Positions 11,751-24,888 of a stretch of DNA of 64,000 bases are shown here, piece by piece. A program made the position numbers and the translations under genes. Below the pieces are notes generated by a model that saw only the letters and a list, made by a program, of their open reading frames with translations, searched no databases and was not told where the DNA came from. The stretch is from Lantana camara (taxonomy: Eukaryota > Streptophyta > Magnoliopsida > Lamiales > Verbenaceae): NCBI GenBank assembly GCA_037501455.1, contig CM074863.1, positions 13,140,001 through 13,204,000 on the forward strand, read 5' to 3'. How positions within the stretch are numbered: position 1 is the first letter of the stretch; the number at the start of each line of letters is the position of its first letter.

Positions 11751-14700
11751 ATGGTGTTTGTGAAGGGTCCAGGTCTATACTCCGACATTGGAAAGAGAGC
11801 GAGAGGCAAGCAGAATTGAATAGCATAATTGCATATGCTTCTTATTTTTGTTGTGGTCTTTTTGTACTTATTATGTTGGTTTTTTTTTTTTGAGGAATTT
11901 GTTGTTTTTGGTGTGTTTTCAGATCTTCTTTACAAAGATTATCAGGGTGACCACAAGTTTACTATCACTACCTACACTTCAAATGGCCTGGTTAGTTATT
12001 TCTAGTTCCCCTGTCTTATTTTTCTGTATATGTGTTATGTTATATCTGGAAATGGGAGTTTATGGTAGAAAATTGTTGCATTATTATGTGTTATATGTGT
12101 GTGTTGTGTTTGGGTTGAAAATAGCATGCAAGAAGGCAGATTACTTTGCTCATTGTTTTCCACTTTTTGGAGGTAGTTAGATGTTCTTAATGTATAGTTA
12201 TGCATAGTAAAGTATGTAAACATGTATTTCTTTCTATTTCGGTGGCTATTCAATTTATTTCAGCATATCATATATGTTTCCCTGACCTTGAATCTCCTTG
12301 CAGTTATGTGTTTTATTGTCTTTGCGTCGATTAATATATTGATTATCTATTTATTTGAGCACTAGGTAAATTCAATTGCTTGTAAATGTGTGTATGTTTG
12401 TAATCTGTGGGCCGGGTATGAGTTAATGATTTCCGTGCAGAATCTTGATGAATGGATGTTATTTCTCAATTTTCACTGTTATTGGCACTATATTTAATCA
12501 ATATGTCTGTGGAAGGGTCTGACTATTCATTATGATTTATACTCAATAGGCCATTACTTCATCTGGGGCCAAGAAAGGTGATCTGTTTTTAGCTGATGTT
12601 AACACTCAGTTGAAGAACAACAATATCACAGCTGATGTAAAAGTGGATACCAACTCGAATGTAAGTCTTTTCGTCCAAGAACAGTGGTTTTTATATTTTC
12701 TTCTGATTGTGGATGATAGTGCAGAGCTTATTTTTGTTACATTTGAAGTTCTAGTATAAAACAGTTAGGTGTTCGTGTATAGAATTTTATTGTTAGGACT
12801 CTGAGTTACTTATTCAGTTTGATTTCTCTACTGTTTATTCCATAATATCAAAAGGTGCAGACACTAACCAACCATCAGGACCATTCAGCTCTATTTATGA
12901 TTTTTTCCGCCTCATAGCAGCATTATCACTATCTGTAAACCTACTAGAAAATCATATTGTCAACCAAGCTAAGCTGTTGTAGAAATGGATGTTAGAATTT
13001 TGTGGTTCAGTTGTGTACAAGGGAAAGTTTCTTAATGGAAAAGCGTAACATTAAGCAAATCATACTTAGTTGTGTACAAGGGAAAAGTTTCTTAATGGAA
13101 AAGCGTAACATTAAGCAAATCATACTTCACAGAAATATTGTTTTGTAAATCATAATTTGAATGTCAATAGCTTCTTATTATCTAGGCAAAATCATTTCTA
13201 TGTTGGTCTTTTGGTCGTGGCACTGTTGTTCTCTATCTTCAATGTCAATTTTCTTTCACTTTCCATTTGTTGTTTATTTGTTTTCTTGTGTGAGAAGTAG
13301 ATTACTTCCTGATCATTTGTAATTTTCTCCTTGAATTTAATTTGATGATCTTTTTAGCTGATGTAAATGGTGAAAGTACCTGATATAATCTGACATGTGT
13401 GGAACTGCAGTTGCCTTTTGAGTTCTCTTGAGTCTATTATTGACTGTTTTGAGACCTTCCATATTTTGTTTGGAATCTTCTCCAGGCTTGGGTTCCGTGA
13501 TTTGGGCATTTAGTAACAACCGTATCTGCTTCACTTCCTGTTTTCAGGACTTGACCTTTTCAATGTGCTCGACTTGAATATATTTATGCATTTAAAACCA
13601 CGCTCTTTACCAAGATACAACACATCATGTGAAACTTTGTAACATCTGATCATTCTTTACCCTCACCGTATTAATGCAATGTGCTGGTATGCCAGGCTGG
13701 ATCAGTAACTTTTGAATATATTCATTAAAGACTATTTGTTTAATTAGCTAACCTTTATCTTTAATTTAGGTATACACAACCATCACTGTTGATGAACCTG
13801 CTCCTGGAGTGAAGGCCATCTTCAGTTTTGTTGCTCCCGACCAAAAATCGGGAAAGGTAATTTTACTTCTCTATTTGGTGAACAACAATAATAGTTTCTA
13901 CAATCACACACTTTTCTGTACTTTGGATATTTTTGAAATCTGGGCACGTAACGAGATTAGAATCTTGCTGTATATTTGGTAACAGGTGGAACTTCAATAT
14001 TTGCATGAGTATGCTGGAATCAGTACTAGCATTGGACTGACTGCAAAGCCCATTATCAACTTTTCTGGTGTTGCTGGGAATCAACAAGCTGCTTTTGGTA
14101 CTGATGTTTCATTCGATACCGCCACTGGGAATTTCACAAAATACAATGTCGGAGTCAGTTTTACCGCTACCGACTTAATTGCATCCTTGGCACTGTGAGT
14201 TATTTCAACATTAATTACAATCGAAGGGATAATTACAGTGACATGCCTAGTGTTTTGGCGTAATTACACAATCTTCCCCTCAGCTTTGAGAAATTACAAG
14301 AACTTCCTTACCAAAGAATTTACATTACATTACAAATCTTGGATATGTCGTGGGGGAGTTTTTGTAAAATTTCAAACCTCATATGAAGTTTGTGGGAATG
14401 TTTTGTAATATTCCGAAAATTATCCCAAAACAATATGATAGACAAATTTCTGGGAATATTTTGTAATATTCCGAGTGCCGCTTTCTACAGGAATGACAAG
14501 GGTCAAAGTGTCACGGCTTCCTACCTCCACACAGTAAGCCCACTAACCAACACTGCAGTTGGAGCGGAGCTGACTCACAGCTTTTCGACCAATGAAAATA
14601 CTCTCACCATTGGTACACAACATTTGCTGGATCCTCTGACAGCTTTGAAAGCTAGGGTAAACAGCTACGGGAAGGTAAGTGCTCTCGTACAGCACGAATG

Positions 14701-14797
14701 GCGACCTAAATCCCTCATCACCATTTCGGGCGAAGTGGACACGAGGGCTATCGAGAAAAGTGCAAAGGTTGGACTAGCTGTAGCTCTTAAACCATGA
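11751..14797 (+). CDS. VDAC: Mitochondrial outer-membrane porin (VDAC)
   Basis: Voltage-dependent anion channel; a 19-strand beta-barrel passing metabolites such as ATP/ADP across the mitochondrial outer membrane. Exons 11751-11805, 11923-11990, 12550-12660, 13770-13856, 13986-14194, 14491-14797 give 278 aa, normal for plant porins (about 276). Family landmarks are the N-terminal [22 protein letters not shown], a central FSGVAGN segment, the QHEWRPKS motif and the C-terminal VALKP. Two extra residues (Phe-Val) follow Met-Val compared with the common MVKGPGLY start. Intron 1 begins GCAAGC at 11806 instead of GT; the frame (G|AT for Asp) needs this donor. Intron 3 has a 59-bp tandem duplication and intron 5 a MITE-like insert. 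Which VDAC paralogue it is cannot be told by eye. Confidence 0.97.
13010..13128 (+). repeat. 59-bp tandem duplication in VDAC intron 3
   Basis: Two near-identical units beginning GTTGTGTACAAGGGAAA at 13010 and 13069; one extra A in the second. Intronic and probably neutral. Confidence 0.9.
14226..14426. mobile_element. MITE-like insert in VDAC intron 5
   Basis: A 201-bp stretch bounded by GGGATAATT and AATTATCCC, with internal ATTACA repeats resembling the insert in the zinc-finger gene intron (37944-38216). The short terminal repeat and lack of a clear target duplication keep this tentative. Confidence 0.4.
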
Positions 14798-15952
14798 AAA
14801 GAGCCCAAGAATCTCCCAAGTAAAACGCAGACAACACACATTTCTTTCTTCTTTTTCGTATCGACGAAAAAAAAAAAAAAAAAAAAACTAGCAATAAGAT
14901 GTTGCAGAGTTTTCGTGTATGTGTCATGGTTAGTGGTTGTAAAAATAATTCTTGCTGGAGTGACAACTTGGGATGACTGATTGTTTATTTGTTTTGCACA
15001 ACCTACCATCTGCAGCAGCCCCCTTTTCCTATCATTTTCTGTTGTTATTTACTAGCTCAGTTTATCAGTACACGTCTGGTTTTCCATTTCGTCAATATTT
15101 GACTCTTATATTGGAAAAACTGGAAAAAAAATGTAATGTTTACTGATAATTCCAATGTTGACAAATAGCCACATCAAGTAGACTGACATGGACGGAGATG
15201 GAGCTGTGCAATGGTCCAAATTATGGCTATATGATAAAGGATAGACTTTGGCGCTATTTTTTTAATCAACTGAAGATAACGATGCCAACACCAGAAAGTT
15301 ATCTGCTTGTCAGCTATCCTAAAGAAAATTAATACAATATATCATCATGAGAAAAGAATCAAATCTTTAGCAGCCTGGGAAAGGACAGAATAGTGAAGGT
15401 TAGTAGTTACCAATTTGATAACCAATTCAAGCCTCGTGTGAAATACACTTTAAAGGTATAAAATTATCTCTGAAACCAAACATCCAAGAGCAACTATGCA
15501 TTAATTAAAAGCAAATATGCCTTGCCATAATTTTAGAAAAGAAAGAAAAACGGTGGCCTGCTGGCTCAGACAAAATTGAAACATTGAGTTCGTCTCGTAC
15601 ACGTCAATGTCTCGAACATACAGGAAACGCACTTACAAGGGAAATTCTTGACTGAGTCGGGTGTGAATCCCAATTCCTACACCCGATTCTAATACATGAA
15701 TATAAAAAATAATTTTGAGTCGGTGTGGATCCAATTTCTACACCCGACTCTAATACAATATTCATATATTAGAATCCATATAGGAATTGGGGCCCACATC
15801 CGGCTCAGCCAAGAATTTTTCCATTTAGGAATCATACTCCGCGTGTAATACGTCAAACGTGGCTTACAACAGTACTCCATTGAGTTGAGGTTGTCTCTAT
15901 TCTAAAATACAATACTAGAAAGAAAAGGATAAAGAACGAATTTCAGAATTCT
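14798..15952. other. VDAC 3' UTR and HglS-like upstream region
   Basis: Starts with the VDAC 3' UTR, including a 20-A run near 14867-14887, then AT-rich sequence. A degenerate motif CTACACCCGA(C/T)TCTAATAC occurs twice near 15677 and 15740 with an inverted relative (GAGTCGGTGTGGAT) nearby. No gene seen. Confidence 0.55.
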
Positions 15953-18155
15953 ATGGACACCATGCTCAGATTCCCATCTTTCAAATCCTCACTTTTCCTC
16001 TCGATTTCATCACTCTCTCCTTCATCGCCTGTTTCCCTCTCTAACCCACCTAGGAATTTCATTTCTCTGCAAACAAGTATTCAGGGGGATTTGAACTTCC
16101 TTGGAAGAAGAACCCGTCAGTTTACCGCCATGTCAGCTTCCAGTGATCATCATGGGCATCCTCAAGATACTCCTTTTAGGGTATTTTTTGAATTTTCCGT
16201 CATTCTTGTAATGATATTTTTATACATGCATGATGTTTGTTGACATAATCTACTCTACTCTTAAATATTGTCACTTTTTTAGCCCTGTTCTGCGATGACC
16301 AGATTGGTTTGTGGGTATCATCTTGGATTTTGTGTATGATCATCTTGGATTTTGTAAATAGACATGATTAATTGCCGAAATATAGTATCTTTATGCATAT
16401 GAATGTGTACAAGCTTGAGGGTTTTAAGGCTGTCTTACTTGGTTGTGTCTATGTAATAGCATCTATTGATTGAGCTAGCTATCTAAGCTATAATCGGGGA
16501 AGAGAGATGGTGATGAGGGTATTTTTGTTGGTGGTTGGAGTTAAGGACTCTGCTTTTTCGTTGCAGGGTGGGGAATCTTTCTTCAGGAACATCTTAGCAA
16601 CTATGGAGACTGTTTATCTGAATAGGAATCCCACAGCAAGAGCTATCTTGGATCTTGTTCGTTCTGTTGACAATGATCGCATATGCTATGATCACTTCGC
16701 TTTTAGGACATTTGGGGTAATGTTTCCGATGTTACATTACGTGCCCTACTCGTCGAGGATTCATTGTACTGAGCATTTGAATTGATGGTTAATTTAGGTG
16801 AATGGTCATGGAATTGATTCTATGGCGAAACTTTTTCTGGATTTTGGATATGTCCAAAGAGAAGAGTTGAGATTTCCTGCGAAAAAGTTGAAAGCATTTT
16901 GGTTTTCGCCACCCGACATCCCACACTCCAATGCTGGTGAGGGTGTTAATGGACCTTTACCTAGGATATTTATATCAGAACTTCTTGTTGATCAAATGAG
17001 TCCCGAAGCGCAGGTTTGTGCATACTTTTGTTCCTTATCTACTTAATTATATAGTTGAAGTTTATTTTGTGGGACATATGATCCACTTTTTGCTTCATGT
17101 GTGCAGAAAATAATTGAGAAATATACTAGATTGTCGGCACATGGAAAAACATATGCAGGTTTGGCTAGTGCACTGGGATCTTTGACATGGGAAAGACCCT
17201 CTTACTCCGAATTCCAACAATTGGCCAGGTATGTATATAGCAATTCTTAAGTATTCTGTTTGAAAGAAATGGCTTTTCTGGTTTTAAAACCAAGAAAGAT
17301 ACTTGGATTTGCTTATGTATATTAGGCTGAGTCGTACTATAATATGCGGAGGAAGGTTTTTGTTCCCATGACATTTTTATTCGGTTTTCATGAATTTCCA
17401 GGGAAAGTGAATATGCTGCCTGGACTCTTGTTAATGGATATGCATTAAATCATGTCACTATATCTACCCATCGGCTCAAATCCCATTTTCGGAATATCAA
17501 AATTCTTAATCAGTTCATTGGGGAAAACGGTTTCAAGTTGAACTCTGAAGGAGGCATTCTCAAGGGTCAGTATATAGTATTCTAGTATTGATGTTTTAGT
17601 TTACTGATTAAGAACATTTCTATTTTCTGTGTTCCCTGTTTTTCTTATTCTCTCTGCCTTCGCATTGGGTTGGAATCTTCACATTTCTATGGAAAATTCT
17701 AACTGAGTATCTGACATGCATAGCCTTCACTAGATTTTTTATATTACGATCAAGATCAAGTTAATTTCTAATAGATACATCAGATAACTAACTAATCAAA
17801 TTTCGTTGAATATCAGTGAGCCCCGATGGTTTCTTGTTACAAAGTTCAACGGTGGCAGACTCAGATTCGTTTCAGTTTGCTGAAGGAAATACTGAATCTA
17901 TCCCTCGTTCATACATTGAGTTTGCTGAGCGCCTTGTACTTCCCCAGTTCAGCAACCTTCCTGAGGATAAGGTTTGTCATTTTCCTTCAACTGATCATAT
18001 TTGCTGTTTCCATTCCTTAACCTTGAAGGCTTAAACCTCTTGCTTCATTTATGTAGATTGAAGAATTCCATAGGAGAGACGGTTTCGAGGTTGGAAATGC
18101 TGACAAGATATTTGAGAGCACATCAAAAGATCAGCTTACCAGGAACGTTGCGTGA
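15953..18155 (+). CDS. DUF1338 / HglS-type 2-oxoadipate dioxygenase/decarboxylase, plastid-targeted
   Basis: Predicted Fe(II) enzyme converting 2-oxoadipate to D-2-hydroxyglutarate in lysine catabolism, as shown for bacterial HglS and its plant relatives (rice FLO7 belongs to this family). Exons 15953-16180, 16567-16716, 16798-17013, 17107-17228, 17402-17565, 17817-17971, 18057-18155 give 377 aa; all introns are GT-AG. The first ~60 residues are Ser/Pro-rich with few acids, typical of a plastid transit peptide. The mature part shows YDHFAFRTFGVNGHGIDS, whose His is a likely metal ligand, then PRIFISELLVDQ and GYALNHVTISTHR, which supplies further His candidates. The start is the first in-frame ATG, with a second Met at codon 4. 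Its neighbour VDAC is co-oriented but unrelated. Confidence 0.9.
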
Positions 18156-18799
18156 GAGGGAATGCTTTGCGTGGTAATTGTTGCAGACGTAAACCATTGC
18201 TGGAGATTGTTATGAATATTATTGGGCTGTTTACTCAGCATATAACAACAATAATCCTGATGTGATAAAGTATCTTCATCTGTAAAAACACCTCCAAATT
18301 TGTAAATATTGTTGGCGCACATAATGTGTCTTTCACATTTTTATGTAATCATGCATGGGAAATTCACTCATTCCAGAGTCCTGCTCCACATTTATGATCT
18401 TCTGTATGAAATGAGAACCATTCCTTGAACCTTTTGTGACCAAAATGATGAAATCTCAGGACCAGACGTGGGATTTATGATCAAATATGTAAATTAACGA
18501 AGTACAGTTTGTGCAGATCTGTAAATGACAAGACTTACAGTACAGGACCAAGATCCATAAAAATTACAAAAATCACACGATCAAGAATGTACTTTTACCA
18601 TTCCAGAATACACAGCCCTGAAACCTATCGACCAAAATCAATCGAAACATTCATCATCAGGGAAAAGGCAAGAATGCACTTCTGAATTGAATACTGAGCG
18701 GCGTATCTTACAAATGGGGGGAAGAAGGGAGGGAGGGAGATTGGGAGGCATTTCCTCCACAAACTTAACCTTTGTTCGCATTACATTACATTCCACATT
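18156..18799. other. Convergent 3' region between HglS-like and kinase genes
   Basis: The 3' UTRs of two convergent genes meet here. No additional gene was recognised. Confidence 0.6.
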
Positions 18800-21446
18800 C
18801 TAAGCTTTACCATTTGGTTTTGGTGAATTATGAGTAATCTCGTGGTAAGGCGAAGCATGAACACCATTTGGGATCGAGAGGCTTCTCGGATGCTGGTTCA
18901 TCTGCTGCTGCCCGTTTCTGGAAAACGAGCCCTGAGTTCTAAGCCCAGGTTTCCCATTCGGGCTGGAACTGACCCTTTCAGATTGCATTGTCTGGAAATA
19001 GTAGGAAGAGGTGGCCATGTCCTTCAGATTAGGCAAAGGCTTCAAAGCTTCAACAACTTCACTCATAAGAGGTCTGGCTTTTGGATCCCTGCTCAGGCAA
19101 CGGGCTGCCAGATGTGCAGCTTTTTGGGCACCTTTAATTGAGAAATGGCCTTGGAGACGAGGATCTATCAAACGGTAAAACCGTTTCCTCTCACCCAAAT
19201 GAGGCCGGGCCCACTCAACAAGGTTGTGTTCCCCATTGGGGCGGTGTTTGTCCATTGATCTCCGACCTGTCAGCATTTCGAGGAGGACAACACCAAAGCT
19301 GTATACATCACTTTTTGATGTGAGATGTCCTGCAAACAGAAAATTTGTTAATTGTCGGATTATAAACAGAATGTTACGAAAGCACGATTCGCAATCAAGC
19401 ACAAAAAATGGAAGAATATGTCTGCAAGATTATAAGATGAGACATTGTAACATCAAGGTTTAGCGATCAAGCACAAAAAATGTCGATCTCATGGCTAACA
19501 AGCATACAAAACACTATAAATAAAGAAATCTCTTAAACACCTACTGAAACTTGAAATTTGCTCACAGCTTCTTGCTTTTAACTTGTAACCAGATACTTGC
19601 TATTTTAGCCTTGGTTAGAAAGAGGGAATAAGGAATAAAAATAAAATCTGAGAGCAAAAAGGAAATTTCAACATAAAAATGCATGTATGTTTGCACGCTT
19701 TAGAAAGAGAGATGTTTCCCGTGCAAATTTTCAAATTTACAAGTTTCTCACAGATTTTTTGATTCACAAGTTTTTTCTGCTTGGCCGTAATGCAGAAACA
19801 TTTACCTGTCATGACATATTCTGGGGCAGCATAACCGTATGTACCCATGACACGAGTAGATACATGAGTTTTTCCTTCATCCGGAGCATCTTTGGCAAGT
19901 CCAAAATCAGAAAGTTTCGCATTATATTCCTGGGAAAGTCAAAACAGTCAACTAAGCATATTGGGAGTCTGAGTGTAATCAGTAGAATGTGTTGAGAACT
20001 TACTGCATCCAACAGAATGTTTGATGTCTTAAAATCACGATATATAACCGGTCTTTCAGCTTCCTCATGCAGAAAAGCAAGTCCCTTAGCAGCTCCTAGA
20101 GCTATTTTCATCCTGATCGACCAAGGCAGAGGCAGTGACCCTACAATGAACAATATCACTCAATAATGTCAGGAGAAATTATTCATTTTTTAAAACTCTG
20201 TGATCTACTACATCAAGGGAAAAAACACTTGATTCTGGCAAATTCATCAACGAAAGTGTACATACGTCTGAATAGATGGTTCTCCAAGCTTCCTCTAGGC
20301 ATGAACTCATAAACGAGCAACCTTTGATCGTCTTCAATGCAGTAACCAATTAATTTAACCAAATTATGATGAATAAGATCGCCTAAAAAATTAACCTCAG
20401 CCTGACAAATAATTAAAAAAAAAATAAATCAGAATAATCCAAACATAATCATTTCAAGTTCCTTTTTATTGAGAACAGAATCGAACCAGCCATTCTTTGT
20501 GACCCTGAAGCCCATCATGATTTAGGGTTTTGACAGCAACGGTAAGCCCTGTTCCAGGTTTAACGGGTGCTGTACCATTCTCTTCGATCCATCCTTTAAA
20601 CACACAACCAAATCCTCCTTCACCAAGAAGGGATTCTGGCCTGAAGTTTCTAGTTGCCAATTTAAGGTCATTAAATGTGAATTTTCGAAGCCGAGATGAA
20701 ACTTTAAGCTCCTCTTCAAGTTTGGAGCTGGAAGAATTACTTTCTGCATTGCTTGTCGTTGAGGATGGGATTACAGCGGCAGCTGGTTGGTCTCTGCTTG
20801 TATCATTTGTAGATTTACTTTCTGCTAATTTGCAAAAGTGAAATAGAAGATATTTATCAGTAAACATGATGATACAACAAACGAGTGAACATTGCCAGCA
20901 ATAAATTTCAGGCAGATTTTCAAACTGCAAACCACTAAGTAGTCCTTAATACTCTCCATCAACCATAAAATCAAAATTCTTCCTAAAATTGAATGCCCAT
21001 AGTTTCTTGAATTTCATCAGAGTTTCATTACTAAGGAATCAATACATATCACCAAAACATATTAAAGTATTCTAGTAATTACAAATTGCAAATATATAAC
21101 TACACACAGCTCCAACAAAGAAAGGATGATGACTTAAACTAAAAGGAACAAATTCAAGAGCTCATAACAAGGGAAACAGAGAACTAACATGAACAACAGC
21201 AGAAGGTACGATTAATAAAAATTCACAACACAAAACACAACAATTCCAGAAAATGGGTATTTTACCATGAGTGCTGAGGCCACTAACAGAGCTATCAACT
21301 TTAGATCTTGAAGTAATACAGCTGCCAATAAACCTTAACCTGATGCAACATCCAGTACCCACCGCATCATCATCTTTTTTCTTCCTCCCCTTTGATTTCT
21401 TCACATCCCAAGACTCCATTTTTAAGCCATTATCACCTAATCCCAT
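18800..21446 (-). CDS. Receptor-like cytoplasmic kinase, subfamily VII (PBL34/35/36 type)
   Basis: Membrane-tethered Ser/Thr kinase relaying immune-receptor signals; Arabidopsis PBL34-36 act below the LORE receptor for bacterial 3-hydroxy fatty acids. Exons 21446-21266, 20821-20487, 20401-20266, 20140-20004, 19929-19806, 19329-18800 give 480 aa. The start MGLGDNG offers Gly2 for possible acylation, and CC at 33-34 is a possible palmitoylation site; the upstream in-frame TTG is not a start. Kinase signatures: Gly loop GEGGFG (127-132), Lys158 in VAVK, RD motif YRDFK (Asp253), DFG at 271-273, activation segment [17 protein letters not shown], then [19 protein letters not shown] variable Ser/Asn/Gly tail closes it. 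All key residues are present, so it should be active. The exon structure and the LPNLKDMA(S/T)SSYYFQTMQ motif fit the PBL34-36 clade rather than PBS1. Confidence 0.95.
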
Positions 21447-24400
21447 CTTTATCAGACCCAAAAATCATCAAAAGCCCCACAAAATCAGATATCTGACCAC
21501 CCCCACCTCCCTCCTGTATAAAATTATACCAAAATTGCCCCTCACTCTCAGTCCAGTTTCATAATAAACCCTCACAGAACCGACCTAGGTCAGAAAATAA
21601 ATCAAATATGAACAAACAGAAATCTTTCTTCCACTTTCAAGAAAACCCCAAATTTCCCAAAGCAAAAAGAATACGATCTTCACTACAAGAACTGGTTTTT
21701 GTTCAAAACCCAACAACACTTGGAGAGGAAAAAGAAGAAAAACAAAAGGCTTAAAAGATCAGCGCAACCCACATAGCTGAAAAGAATATAGAATAATCTT
21801 GCGCTTCAATAAAAGAAATTGGGATTAAAACCCAGATACAATCGATAAGATGACTCAGACCCAGCTGAAAAGAAGAGGTGAAAATTACACTTGAGAGGGT
21901 ACAGAAGAGCTCAGTGATTGCAGATCACATGCTTGACCTTCAAAGCAGAAAACTTTGCCCCCTTAGCACTGTGTACAAGCAAAGCTGGAAATCAGATAAT
22001 AATAATTATTATAGTGATAGTAATCTCTGTCAAAAAAATTTATAACTATTACTATGCCACCATCCCCAGAAATGCCTCTCTTGAAAAAGATATCAAAATC
22101 TCAACAAAAGACTCAAAATATGATGACCAGTTCAATGCTCAAGGAGAAAAAAGGGCCAAAAAGAAGCAGATAAATTCTAGCACAATTTATACATACAAAT
22201 CTTGTTTCTTTTTGCTTTTTGTATGTATATATATATGTAATTATTATGAGATATACGGAAAAACAAAATAATAAGCCAATAATCAATTTTTTTAAAGAAA
22301 TAATTAAGAATTGTCAGTTCTTAGTTCTTACTTTTTCCATAGAATCTAAAGAATAATAAAGTTAATGGGACTATGGGAGGCTGCAAGGTGGGCAGGAAAA
22401 TTCCAATTCCCAAAAATAACCTTCTCTACTTTCTAATGTTGTAGATATGAAAGTGGATGACAGTCGCACAATTTTATATTATCTATTTAAGTGATATTAA
22501 AGGGTGATTAAGCCCAATTTACAATAATCTTGTAAGATAATACATGATAATATTAATTCTTCCATTACATAGTAGATAATTAGACATTTGGAGACAAAAA
22601 CAAAGAACTTTGATGACATTGATATCATATAAAACCAATTTTTACAAATAACATAAGCTAAGACAAAAGGGACTTCAAAATAACACCTTTAATTTAATAT
22701 TTTTACCTTGCTATGTGTCTCATATTCCCCCTTTTCCCCATCAAACATTGAACACAACCATGTTATAGCTTGAGAAGACAATACTTGTGATGTGAAAATA
22801 TTGAGTAGATATGAGTAAAAGTTAGAGAAGTAAACAAGAAACTATACTTAGTCAAAAAAGCGAGATGTATGCAGCATGTGGGTAGAAAAGTCGAAAAGAA
22901 AAAGAAGAAAAGAATAAATAATTATTTAAAAATTGAAATTTATTTACTGTCTTAGGAAAAATAATCACTTACGCCCAAAATTGTTACATCAATATAATCG
23001 TCAATTACATGCAAATTGCAATAGTTGGAAACAGACTCACAGTGTGTCCGAAATTTGAATATCCATTTCTTAAAATAAATATTTATAAGTAAAGTTGGAA
23101 AACAATGCCAAAATAATTTTAACGTTATATATAGGTTCTTGTTTGTAAATATAGTACACTTCCTAAAACGTGAAGATCTTTAAATGATTGGGCATTTAAT
23201 TGTTAAAGACACTTAGTTATTATGATCTTTAATGCAAATTGCACCGTCACTTTCAAGATTATCACTCTATTATATTGTATTGAAAATTTATTACATAATA
23301 AATTTAAAAAAAAAAATCGTCAAGTCTGTATTATATTCGAATGCCCGCACTTGTCTTGCAACATAGGTTATAGGTTATGACTAATAATTATCTCGACGAT
23401 CTAATTTGTACACCACAACGATAAGGTCAATAATAGCAGTAATAAAATGCTATATTATATATTATAGTGATTTGGGCATTTGGGTTAATTTGAATTCTTG
23501 GATATTTCACCTCCGGCACATATTAATAAGACAAATCTAGGTAACGTGAATATTGAACCTAAGTGTGAAACCAAAGCACGACTTTCCCTTTAGATTCTTC
23601 TAATATGTTTGCTGATTATTGACTTATATCCCCAGATGTATTGAACACCATGAGGGACGATCTCAAACAAGGGTCTCATCTGTCCATGTCCATGAAAAAT
23701 TACAATTCACAAATCTCAATACACCATGATCTAATCATGTGATGTTTTAGGCATAAAAATCATGACATATATATGGCTCAAAAGTCTCCCAAAATTGGCC
23801 CTTCTTGGTGACCCTTTTCAACATTCTTCATAGTCATGAAATTTTAGGTCTCAATCAACTAAATGAGGGTTGTAAATTAATTACAATTAACAAATATAAT
23901 GATTGATATGAGAAGATTTTATAAGAATTCCAAAATCTTTTCTCGTAAATCAACACAAGGATTTGCAAATCCTGTTTGAGATGTCAGGTGGGATTGTGCC
24001 TATCGACTAATTAGCAAAGAATGTTTTGCACATGCAGGGAAATGATTAGCTGTTCCAAAGATACAATAATCATTTGCAATCACATAATTCATTTTTCTGG
24101 GACTAAATGCACTGCTTTTACATATTTATTAATTATATTCTGAAAGGTCAGAGTTCCAGTTGTTGATTACCTAATCGATGAAGTAGCAGCAGCAACCTGT
24201 CTGTCTCCAAAGGCTAAACTATTAAACTCAGATCCTCACAACACCTTATTCAACTCTCAAAGCATGTCTGAAAGCGACCACAACTTATTTAAAAGCAAAA
24301 GATGTCAACAATATGTAGATAATCATGACCTCCCCACTTCATCTAATACAGACATGTCACAATATTATAAGGTTTACCTTCGACTAATCATACACCATTT

Positions 24401-24888
24401 GTTTAATGGTAATGGTTTTCAATATGCAAACCTTTTGCAGCTCGTGCTGCAGGGGGGTGATATATGGTTCGGCCACGTGTCACGATCCAGATGGCGGTAC
24501 ATATAATGAACTTGTTGTGTCACAATCAAGTGGTTGTAAAGACACAGCAGTTTATGGTCAAGCAAACTTTCACAAAGGTGGTAAGCAACAGAAGTCAATT
24601 CAAGAACTGGAGTAAAATGATTCTACAATAAGGTGCAAACTGGATTCTAGCATGTAAAGGACCAGCAAGATCTATACCAGAGTTAAATACGTCATGCGCA
24701 TTAATCCAGGTTAATACAACACGAGGGTAAAATCGACAACGAAAAGTAGGAAAAAAATTGAGTGACCAACTTGTCGTATGGCTCATATGAACAGAGTGAC
24801 GCGCAACAATCTAGAGCGAATGTAGATTTTGCATAATCTCGCCTGAATCACAGTGTGAGGCAACGAATTGAACTTGAAGGTAATAGCA
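21447..24888. other. Kinase 5' leader and 3-kb AT-rich intergenic region
   Basis: The kinase 5' leader probably extends to about 21.9 kb (purine/A-rich in plus reading). The remaining ~3 kb to the stop of the next gene is AT-rich, without exon-like open frames, tRNA or recognisable transposon ends. Confidence 0.5.

Noticed and set aside
11848..12180. 110-codon hydrophobic open frame
   Set aside because: Spans VDAC intron 1, exon 2 and intron 2 in a frame that ignores the splice sites; T-rich intronic sequence.
21447..21461. Five-residue extension of the kinase
   Set aside because: It would start at TTG; ATG at 21446 is the first true start and gives the expected MGL N-terminus.
21918..22271. 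117-codon open frame upstream of the kinase
   Set aside because: Low-complexity AT-rich sequence, no conserved motif, likely leader or promoter.
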